Source: Prostheceraeus crozeri (lineage: Eukaryota > Platyhelminthes > Polycladida > Euryleptidae). Taken from it: a DNA stretch of 64,000 nt. A program made the position numbers and the translations under genes. Numbering within the stretch: position 1 is the stretch's first letter; the number at the start of each line of letters is the position of its first letter. The notes below the pieces were generated by a model. It was not told the DNA's origin. It saw only the letters and a list, made by a program, of their open reading frames with translations, and made no database searches. Of this stretch, positions 27,901 to 39,900 are shown one piece after another. The stretch covers positions 7,501-71,500 of the forward strand of contig CAJQUW010000501.1 in NCBI GenBank assembly GCA_907163375.1, read 5' to 3'.

Positions 27901-30900
27901 CGTATTTCAGTCGACTGAAGTTTGACTGTGAGCCAATGAGACTGAAGATGAAGCGATGTCATCACGTGACATCTAGCTGGTTATGTTCTGTTCAGGAAAT
28001 TGAGCCTCCGTACATACGCAACTGACAAAATGGACTATATACATGCATCCGTATTTTTTAGTCTCCGTATCCTACAAGAAATTACGCAGACTTGTGCAGC
28101 TTCCGTAAAACGGAGATGTCTGCGTTTTCAGGAGCTGTCTCCGCTCTCAAATACGGAGGAAGTATAAACCGACTTGACAACACTTATGCGATTTTCTTCT
28201 TCGGGGGCGTGTCAAAGATGCGATTCACATACCATTTCTTGCAACATCTAAAGATAAGTATCTTGAGGAATACGGCAGCCATCGGAGCAATAACACCAGA
28301 AATGCTCAAAATGTGGCATGAATTTGACCATCAAGTGCATCATGTAGTTCACTCTTTGTGGGGAGGCCACATTGAACATTTCTGAAGTCATTTCTTAAAT
28401 AAAGTTGATCTTAAGTTAACTGACTTTTATGAAATAAAGTAATAATCAATATTATTTCCAACTAGAAAACTTAATTGTGAAAGTGATTTTTGTGAGGAGA
28501 AGTGTAGTTTTTTCACATTCTAATACTTTGCATTCAAGAAATACTTCAGAGCGTCATGCTTCGTAGGATAGCCGAGCATTGTACACTATAGGCCTCGAAA
28601 CTTGGGACATTCCATCGCAAAAAATTGAGAACACGGAAGTCTTTATCACACTGGCCACGCTGCCTCTTTTAGTGTTAAGGGCAGGACAACTAATACATAA
28701 AATTGTTGGTTTTTAGATTTGCGAGCTAACTCCTCTGAGAATGTCACGCCACAAGTCAGAATTAGCTATGTCACCATTAAAGTTAGAAGTAATATGAAGT
28801 CAGCGGAAAAACAAAATAGGAAAATGAATAGAAGACGGAAAGTTGAAGTCAATTCTTCACAAACGGCTTGCAGCTGTAAATACATTACTTTTGTTCCGGA
28901 GGTAGCAAACAAATAGTCACTGCCTCACCAATGCTCAGTGGCAGAGTGCTGTTGAACTGTTGAAATTCATAGAATGACTGGATACTTGGAGGAGAAGAGG
29001 ATGTCATAGGCCAGAGGCACACTCGAAAAGCCAGACGCCGTGAGCCATAAGTCAAAACCATAAGTCATAGGTCTTAAGGCACAAGCTGCAATCTTTTTGG
29101 AAATCCTTGGCCGATGATATTATGATTGTTGACATTTTCGTGTTCAGTTTCACAGTAATCAAGTTTCATATAGATAGATGATGCACACAGCATTAAATCG
29201 TGATTTGGTGGTGTGGCGTGTCATTCATAAGCATCTATTGTAGCGAGCTGGCATAAAGTTGGATCCTGTTGTGATATTTTACTTGAATTGATTTCGGAAA
29301 GCTATATCTGAGAGTCGAGCTTAGGCTCACCCAACTTTTGTTTGCAAATTAGAAAATTTCATCCACTTTCTTCTTCTACGTGCTTGTAAATGATCTGTCA
29401 TGAGAAATAAATATTGTCAAATGACAATATGTCTTGCAGCTTATGACTTATGACTTACGGCGGGGATGGTTGCCTTGTCCGACACGTTCATTTGCTCGAC
29501 ACGCATTTAATTGTACTCATATACTTTGCATTTATTTGAATTAACTTCAGTCCAATTCCAATGGGTTTTATCGTTCCTCTGTTTATCAATAATGCAAGCG
29601 CATTCATTACAAAGGAGCAGAGGTTCATCGTTTGAAGATTTTTGTTTCTTGAAATTCCCTCCATCTTATCAAACCACGGAAACAAACTAATGAATATCGC
29701 AAATTATGTTATCTAAAAGATCCAATTCAAATTTTGATTTGAGCATCTGTATATAGACGATACATGCTTCAGATCTATCCATGCGCATACATAGATCCCA
29801 ATGTTTGGGATTTCAATAATTCATGATCTATGTCATAGAAAAGTATTACATTTATATCCGATGATCATTTTTTCGAACAAATGAACGCATTAACAAAATG
29901 GACCATAGAATTGGAACAAAAAGACTAGATCCCTTGTGGCTTATGGCTTGTAAAAGATCGTGATGTGACTTGAGAAGGATAGCTTGTGGCTTGGAACTTA
30001 TGGCTTATTGAGTGCGCATTGAAGCGCGACTTGTGGCGTGACATTGTGAGAGGAGATAGTTCGTAAATCTGTAAACCAGCAATTTTATGTTTCAGTTTTT
30101 CTGTTTTCTGCCGTAAACACCAAGAGGCAGCGTGGTCAGTGTGATGAAAAACTTCCCTATTCTCATTTTTTAATGTAAATTGGCGTTTATCAAAAGAATT
30201 TGTACATTCTATTGCTTTCACTTTGAAACTTGATATCTTTATGATTCAATTATTACATCATATCCCTCATTTAGCGATAGCCGTTCGAAAAGCATGATCC
30301 GATAGTGTAGAGAAGCTAAAATCAAAATTAATTGTGAATCAGTTATTATTATCTTTTTGTTTTTGTTTTTCATCAATAATGTTTTTGCTATCATGTAGAT
30401 TGTATTTCAGTGTTATCGAAATCAGTCGTAAATCATTTTTCTTTCTGAGAGATTGCATATGGAGAGAGATAATAGGATTAAGTTTTATGCGAAATGAAGG
30501 AATTGATGATATTTTTTGAAAAAGAGATCAATTTCAATCCGAACAGTGAATGAGGATTGAATGGCTGAATATATTGTTGCTTCTAATCCCCACAGGACAA
30601 AAGATTTAAATCTTTTTTATTGACTTAAATATGTAATTTATCGTTGAAGAGCTGCTATTTTCTGGAAGAAATTGCACCCTGTGCATGAATAAGAAATCAA
30701 ATGAAGTGCCAAAACTTAGCTTAATGATGCATCATTTGATATCGATTCTGATTTGCTGTGCACACCCCAACAATTAATGATCTCAGAAAATATAATGTGT
30801 ATTTACGAATGTCGCTGCTGAATATGAGCACTATGTAACAGTCTGTTTCCTCCCACGTCTTGCTGCTATTTGCATTCGATCTGTTGAAATGAAACAATCG

Positions 30901-33900
30901 TCAAATGAGTTCAGAAATTAAGAGGACGTGACAATATTCTCTATCCTCATAGTCGCTTGAAAGTTGGATTTGTAATTACACCTTAAATCATGACATAATT
31001 TATTTGTCAGAAACACAATTAGTTGTGAAGCTGATGTTTGTATTTTGTATTTGCAATGAATTTTGGTTTCATGTTTATGACCAGGTAAAAACAAACAATA
31101 ATCGCAAATCAACTGTACATAATACACATTTTAACCTTCAAAGGCTGGAGGCATGGTTATTCACGCTACAGTATAGATATGGAACCCAATTAAGAGTCGT
31201 CTAAAATTACGCAAATCTTTGCTATGCGATTGATTGATATATCTGTTTTCATGCGATTGTAATTTAAGCTGACAAGCTGAGCAAAAAGTAAGATGTGTAA
31301 GCAACAGCCTATGAGTTCATATCTTGCAATTGAAAAAATGACATTGTACAAAATTCAAATGCAAAGATATTAAGAAAATGTATGTAACTTACTGTACAGG
31401 TTGGCAAAAGCTCGCGCTTCCCCGATGTCGGAAGAAGCCACACAAGCATATTGACCGTAGTCACCTAAAGTGACATTATGAATCGTCAAGTCCACCTGTT
31501 TCTTCAGCGGCCCACTGTTTGAATTATAAATATCTGAAAGAAAGAAAGAATAACATTGAGACGTGATTGTGAATACAAATGATCTAAGACAGTCCTACAG
31601 GTTGAAAAAGTCATTTTCAAATTAAGCAACTAAAACATGGTTTGTTATTGCGCAAGTTATATCAAACTATAGATGGTGGATTTCAAAAGGTTCTGCATTA
31701 TTTCCCTTGCGATAATGAAAATCATCTTACTAGGTATCACTCAATAATTGTACAAAAGTTCCTGAGAAAAGGGGTTATCGAAACTGTCACGAATGATAGC
31801 AAAGAAGAAGTGGCTACGATTGTTGACGATTTCATAATCGGCGTCATACAGCAGCTTGACTTATTCGAAATATGTATAAACTCCAAAACTCCTGTTAATT
31901 TATAAACATCAATAAGGCACTAAATCATATCTATTTTCAAGAAAATGCAAACTGATTGCCATCTCGTGCATGATCATGATGGCGCAGTTTCGAATCAATT
32001 CTATAGATAAAAATACTTTCATTGAATGCCTTCGTTCTGCGTATTATGGAAGCGCTCACAATTAAAGAGATCACATTCTTTTGAAGAAGCAACGGATGAG
32101 GCTTCACAAAAATTGTAAAAAGCCTTCTTTATTTAAACCTGAAAATTGTTGTCCCAAATATCCTTCTCTCCATGACGACTTAAGAGTGATGAACACTAAT
32201 GGGAGCTCAAACCCTCGGCACCTACTTGAAAATGTGCAACCTATTATCGTGAAAATCCGGTGGGAAGAATTCGCGAGATAATTACGTATTCGTTGACTAA
32301 GCAGTGTAATTTTCGATATCCAAAAAGACGATTGATTACTTGATTTATAAACGGCACTTTACGGTGCACCCCCATTCTGCAGCAATCTTGAGATTCGTTA
32401 TAATTGTGATATTATGTGAGTGGTATAAAAAACTTGAAAACCGTCATTTCAATACATTGCTTCCTAAAATATCTCCACTGGCCTCATTGTCGATAGAAAT
32501 TGCAATAATGATCTCAGCATAAAATCTCACAAAATACCTTAGTGTTGAAATCAATTTTACTAAGTCGAGATATTCAGGAGGGTCCGCGCCTGGCCTCCAC
32601 TAGTAAGTAAATGTCTGTACCTATTGTGCAAGTATGTCTATTAATCACTGAACATGTTTTAAGATGCACGGACACAAACGAATGCAGTTTAATAACAGAG
32701 AGATGACATTAAGGCACAATAATTAGTCAATAAAGAGTCATAACAAAGTTTTTACTCTCTCACCATCAAAATTTGACACACCTTCGAATTCTTTAGCCAT
32801 TAAAACTGAGTCACCAGATCTATGTGTGTGCAAAAGCATTTCGTTTTATCGCTCTTGCTGCCATAGCTATTATCTTTATTTTGTTCTCATTTCCTTTCTT
32901 ATTTTTCCTTCTCGTTTTTTATATTGCACTATTTTCATTGTTTAATTTGCTCATTTAACTTTCTACTTCACGTTTTGTACATTTTTAGCATTATTCCCTT
33001 CTTTGATGGTTTCCAGTATCCTTGAACCATCTCCCATTTATTTCTGCACTATCTTGCATCTATTTCTGTCTTTCCCGCTTGTTATATAGTGTGTTCACAT
33101 TAACATAACACTTACCATGCCTCAAGAGTTTTAGAATGTATTTTCCTTAGGGCTTGTCCACTGTCTTAAAACGGGGTCAATCAACAATGATATGGGAAAA
33201 TGAAAGGACAGAAAGGCTGATTGATTTTCCTCTTGAACGCTTTGAGTCCATTCAATAATTACTTCATCGATTTTTTACAGTTCTTGAAACTTTGAAACTT
33301 ACTGGTGAACGATTAACTGGTGCAGGTCCTAGTGGTAGTTCAAATATCATTCCGAAATTAGGGAAGAGTGCATGAATAAGAAATGTGTTTCTTCACAGAT
33401 CATTGCTCCCCTTCCATCGTAATCGATCTTCCAATCGGACTGGACCAATCCCCAACCAATTACATTATCGGCCGACTAATTTTTACCTGCAAACTTTTAC
33501 GTATCGAAAAACGAATTGTTCGCATTATTGGTGCAACTCCCAGGTCCAACATTTTAAGTGTTGTTGATGTTACTTGTAAGCGCCTTTTCGACAGTGTTGA
33601 GCGAAATAATGACCATCCGTTACGTCGTGTCATGTTTTCTGAAAGAAATAGAAAGTCCCGAGATCCCTACTGCTTGAAGCTACCAAGTGTTCGAACCAGT
33701 TGTTATTGTAACTCATTTGTAAAGTTTGCACGCTCTTTTCAACTTTTGTTCACAAGATTCTATTCTTATTCATTCCTCTACATTTTCAATTATGTTCGTA
33801 TTCATCGAACTGTTAGCATTGTGGAGCAATGCCAAAACTAAAAAAATAATGATTAATAAATAATTAGTCATAAAAATCCTATGACTTATGACATATCCTT

Positions 33901-36900
33901 GAGGACCGCTTCTATTTGATTATAAGTGCATTAATTTGATACTGCATAACGAAGAAAAGGTAATGAAGCTAGTTAGACAATAAAGTCAGTGCAAAACTGA
34001 ACGATCTGGGTCGTTCAATTCTTAATTGATTAATTTGTAACTAAACAAATTGATTATATTAATTTGATGAATCTTTCAACTTGCAAATTCGTTGGGAGAG
34101 CTTTAGAATATCTTTTATCTTCAGCTAAAGTTGAAATGGTATTGCAGATTCAACTTGTTGTGTTTCGTCACAAATGACGGTGATTGCGTAATAGTCAGCG
34201 ATAACCCATTCTTGTTATCGTGACCTTCTGTAATCATTTCGGTTACCCAGAATGTATTTGGACCAATTACGTAATTGTTCGCCGACGCTTTTATACGTGA
34301 TGCTACATGGAATTTTTTTAGTATTTGTTGTCCATAATTTCTGTAGATCCTGCGTGTCAAGCTAAAAATATTTGTGTGACTTGATTGATTTAATTCAGCG
34401 CTGAAACAGAAAATATGCGTGCAAATGCATTCATTCATTCACTTTCTCTTGAGTTCCGCCGTAATTAAAACAACATCAATGAAAATTCCAAATGTCTTCT
34501 GTGTTCATTCAGCATTTGTTTACTACCGGCAACTTACTTGCAGTAATGGTTGCCGAAGTATGTTAATGTTTCTAATTGTACCACAATCAGAGCTGATACC
34601 TACACTTTTTATCATGTTTCACTTAATAAGATAACCCATAGATTTCAACAATCCTCCTGCGAATACGAAAATTCATCTATTTTCATTGCAAGTCTTTCAA
34701 ATTTCTAAATTGCTGAAGTTTTCAATATTTTAGCTGCGTTTCAAGCAAGCTACAGCGATTTTAGGAGAAACATTAGATAACATGAATAAACATGTTCTCT
34801 TACACTGGTGGTATGCTGCTGTTTGGATACGACTCAGATATCGTCTATGTGATTTCCCACTTTTCGATATCATGCACTAACTTTGAAGCTTGCTGGTGAA
34901 CAATCGGCTAGTGCAGGTCCTTGTGGTAATTCAAATATTATTCCGAATTTAGGTCAGTGTGCGTGAATAAAAAATGTGTTTTTTCACAGATCAGACATGA
35001 TCTTAGTCAAGATTAATAGATGGCAAGTAATTATACATTTCATATAAGCACTAATGTTGCGAAATTTAGAGAATAGAATCGAGTGACTTTCACAAGTTGA
35101 ATGAACAATAGTTTTGCTCTTGAGTTTCATGTCTGTATTTTATTGAAGTATGACTTACAGACCTAAAATCGATATTGATTAGCAAAATTTTGGCAACAAA
35201 TTGCAATAATAAAGAATATTCTGAAATATCCGTTTTAACCAGAACTCTTAAGGAATTTGCATAAGAACAGTAGCGGGCCCAAAAGCGGAGGAAAGCAGAC
35301 AATTGAACAATTTGAACCCCATATCAATTTCAACGTGAAAAATAAGTCAGTTTAAAAGATTTGTGTATTCAAGAATGGCTCTTGACGGCTGATGTGGATT
35401 GCCTCTAAGTACTCAAAGTGTAATCGTTACATGCCGACCGACAATCAGCCGACTGATCTGTCTGTGCCAGAGAAACTGATAGTAATAAAACCTGTAAAAT
35501 GGAAGTTAAGCTTCATGCCACACACAATAGTGGCATAAAAAATGCGCGCATTTTCACTTATATACACTTGTCTGCTTGGTTCTGATGCAATTAGTAACAT
35601 GTGCGTAATCTATCCCCATCATTGGTGGTTTATGCACCAATGATGGCCCGCCGCCTTCAATTACGTCCTTATTGAATAGACCCACATTATAAGCCATTAG
35701 CTGCTAGGCATAAGTCAAAAGCCATAAGGTGCCACTCGGGTGAGAATCCTTGGCGGTGATCTCCAATAGAACCGACTTTATATAGATTTCACACTTTCGT
35801 CAATGTATCGTTTGTTGTACAATGTTCTCTCATTTTTTAATAGTTTTCATTCACAAATAAAATCTACGTGTGAATGTGAAAAGCATGGTATATTACCATT
35901 TCTTGATGTGACTGTCCAACGTGTGTCTAATGGAAAACTTTGTACAACAGTGTACCGTAAACCCACTTTTTCTGGTGTTTACATGAGTTTTCACAGTTTT
36001 GTGCCCATTGTATGTAAGAGTGGTCTTGTTCGTTCTCTGCTTATTCGCACTTCGTATTTGTTCTGCAGATTTGCTAGCCCAAGAGCTCAGCACTGTTCGC
36101 GCCATTTTAAAGTCTAATGCTTATCCTGAGCATTTCATTGACAGTTCATGATTGTTTCTGTTGCCACCGTGGAATTGAAAGCTGTTTACATCAACTTGCC
36201 TTTATGTGGTGACAAATCTAGTTTTTTCATCCGAAAATCTATCAATGAATTGCTGGCCAAGTTTGCTCCTGCAGTCAAGCCACTCTTGATGTTCAAGACT
36301 AACTGCATTCCCATTGCTTCTCCTTAAGATTGTCTGCCAGTGGCCGCTGATCTGTCAGCAGAATTGCAACTGTTTCATTGTAAATTGTCACTTGTTGGGT
36401 TACCTTTGACTAGAACTGTCGAAACATGTCAGGTTGATTTTATAATATTTTTTGATTTTCACTTCATTGTGTAACCTAGATACTAGTAGCAAGGAAATTA
36501 GGATGAAATCCTGACATCATAAATATTAAAATAAAATTAATTAAAATTCGTTTAGAGAATTAGATAGCATCACTTCATGAGTTATTACGACAAATTCTAT
36601 CGGTGTGCTAATCCCAACACCACGTTGAGAACTTGAGTCAACAAAGCAAGCTTTCCAACATTACGAAATAAGCTCACAAGGTTAATTTCAGGCGCCACAA
36701 GGGCGTACATCGAAGGAGCGGATGATAACAGTGAAAGTGAGCGGCTACTATGGACAACAATTAAATGCCAACAAAAACATGAGAGTTGCTACGAGGCGCC
36801 AGGCGATGGTAAAAAATCTCTATCGCAACGGAAGAGAAGAGACTACAAAAACTGTGGGCCGGAGACCGAACAAACACAACACACCACAAGTCGAAGAAGA

Positions 36901-39900
36901 ATCATTCATTTGTGACTTTCAATTTTCGGTACTGCTCCCAATAAGGTGAGACTCAGTACGGAATTTTGTGCCGGGTCAACACCAAGTTTCTTGCGGGTCT
37001 TCACTACTGCTCCCTTTCGATGAGACTCAGTATTGTAGACTCGCGGCCCGACAACAACGGACATCTGTGATCATCATCCTTCTGTGCCTGCTGTAGAGTG
37101 AACGTGAAACTTTTATGTGGTTTGTATACCGTTTGTTACATTTGTGTGAATTTGGTTCAATATAATTATAGTGTGGCAACCACTCGCTGTCATAGTTTTA
37201 TCTGATGCCATCGTGACATAATATCTAACTTTAGTTAATTATACTTCATTTCAAGTCTAGGGACCTGTGATATTGACGCGGTTATAGTAAAACCAGCATC
37301 AATATTACAATTGTATATGACTTCGAAAGTATTCTGTGCGCTTTTCCTCTACAAAATTTCAAGCAGGCACAAATGTTTCAATTACAATGTGGTCTGTTTA
37401 TTATTTTGATATAGCGCGCCACTCTTTGTGATTATGTTCTTACGAAAATTAGAAAACGTCATTTTTTTCTTCTTCTACCTGCCTGCATTATCTGTCATGA
37501 GAAAAAAGATTGTCAGAATGACTTATGGCTTGATGAGGCTTAGGGCTTCTGGCTAATGGAAGATCTTGACGCAACTTGCGATCAATAGCTTATGGGCAAT
37601 TTCATTTAGTAACGGACGCTCGTTCGGAAGCTTTTAGAAGCTCTGTAGGCTTTTAAAAACATCATAGAGCGCTTATTTTGCAGATATATATGCGTCCTAT
37701 CCATCTTTATATACTACCAAAAATTCAATTTGAAATTCGTACTGTAGCAAATTCTACGACCACAAATGTAGCCGTAACGGACGCTCGCGGAGAAAAACGC
37801 GTTTTGACTTTTTAATTTTAAAATGTAAAACTCTGCGAATTGACATTAAATAATCCAAATAAATTACATTTTTCTGAAACCAGAAACACAAAACTTCAAG
37901 AAAATGCTTTTGGTTTGATGATTAACAAAGATGGCTTGATTTTACAGACCTCAATCCATCGTTACGGACGCTCGCGTAACGGACGCTCGTTTTGTCCAAG
38001 TGCCTAATTTCGTAGATAATTTCCCTTAACTTTTACTGCACAGCTGGTATGATATTCTAACAGAGATTTTTTTTTACGCACAATAGACTTCCACTTTATA
38101 TTCGACTCAGTCAATTGTGCTGTAAATATGCAGTGTAGCACATGCGCACGAAGTCTTAAAATCACAAAGTTTTAATGATGTTACACAAGTCACACGTGTA
38201 GCTTTCCAAGTCTTCTTCGCTATCGCAAGATTGATGAGCCCACTCCTTACAGTGCAGACCTTATGTCAATGTACAACTTTGCCACTATGGCGTATTTTTT
38301 GTATGTGCCTCTGGCCTTAGTTCCCTCAATTGTACCGTGAATATGTGTCCATTTCTATGACTCATGCAGACAGTATTCCTGCCATAGAAACCCGACAATT
38401 TCAACTGCTCTATTATAAACGGGCTAGGTCCAAGCTGCTAGATCCAAACTAGATTCTATTCTTCAACGGTGCATCATGACTTTATATTTGAAGAGAAATA
38501 TGAATAAATGTTAATCTTCACAAATTACACTGACTAGCTGCAGTTACTTAGCCTTGAAACTCATACGGCAAGATTGCGGTACTGTGATGAATTGTGAGTC
38601 ACTGAAATAACCGTTCTAATGGACTTAATATTGTTGTCAATGTGATGTCTGTTCTAGTCCTTCAATAGTAAAGAGTTTCAGAATTCATATAATGAAGTCC
38701 GTATTTGATAATATATTTTTGTCTGATATTCAACCATATATTGTTGCACATGGGAACTGCTGCATCATGTCTTTGAGTTATGAAGAATATTGAATTATTA
38801 AAAAAATGTGAATGGGAAATTGAATATTTAAGGCAAACTCATTGCTGAAAATTTAGTCAACCCCTACGACACTTCACTTGATAAATGAAAGAAATTGATT
38901 CACATTTTTTTCGTGAGGAAATTGGACATATTATTAATTCGGCAGCCAGATCGAGTTTCTGCAAGGATCAAGGCCAAAAATGAGACTTTCACAGAATGAT
39001 GTACACCCTATGCCTACTACGAATCTGCACGTCTTCCCAGTTCTGGCAAGTTCCTCATCTTGTCACGCAGAATCAAAGAATACCAATGGGATGCAGGCTG
39101 AATTTTTGACCAAAAATGATTTTGCCTATGTTTTCTCTTCCCAAATGAAAAGTATTGAGTCTAAAGCCATAATTTTTGTCGTGGAAAGTCATCAGGTCAT
39201 GTCTTATGATGTTCATGGACATTTATCTATGAAACAATACACATTCAGATTTGGCAAGCCTCCTACTGTCAGCAAGCACCAACATGCTGGCCAAATAATC
39301 CACATTGAACCACATTCTTGCTTACATCGCCGATCAGAGGCATGATAATATCATATACACATGATAGGAAATGACCTGAAGACATTCAATGTCAAAAAGT
39401 ATGGTCTAGACGTAGTACTTTTCAGTTGATAAGAGACAATATAGAAAATTTCATTTTTGCCAAAATGGCAATCTGCGTCCCATTTGATTAACATGTGTTT
39501 TTCTCTAACAAAATGTTGAAAACATGGCCATCAAGGGGAGTAAAGCAAAGAGAGTGTGAGTTATTTCATCAGGGCAGTTGGAAGATATAGAGCTTTTGTA
39601 CTAGACTGTAACTCACATTGGAAATATTGTTTGGAATATTGACGGGATGTCAAAAAAACTGAATGGAAGTTGACATATACAATACATGCATGCATGCTGT
39701 TATAATGAAATAACAACAATGATAGATCATAATAGGAATATTAAGGAAGTAGAAGTAGTTGAATGAATCATGTAATTAAATGAAAGCAGTCTGACGAGCA
39801 AGTGACTAGAAATGAATTTAATCAAATTCTCGCATACATTGCCGATCAGAAGCATGATAATAACACATGCACATCTTAGGAAATGACCTGAAGACACTTT

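Noticed and set aside
36560-37300. GC-richer region that recalls an LTR or leader
   Set aside because: No paired terminal repeat, primer site or coding domain could be shown, so no such call was made.
38980-39345. 121-residue plus-strand frame
   Set aside because: It lies in the left arm and loop of foldback copy 3; not conserved as a protein in the other copies.
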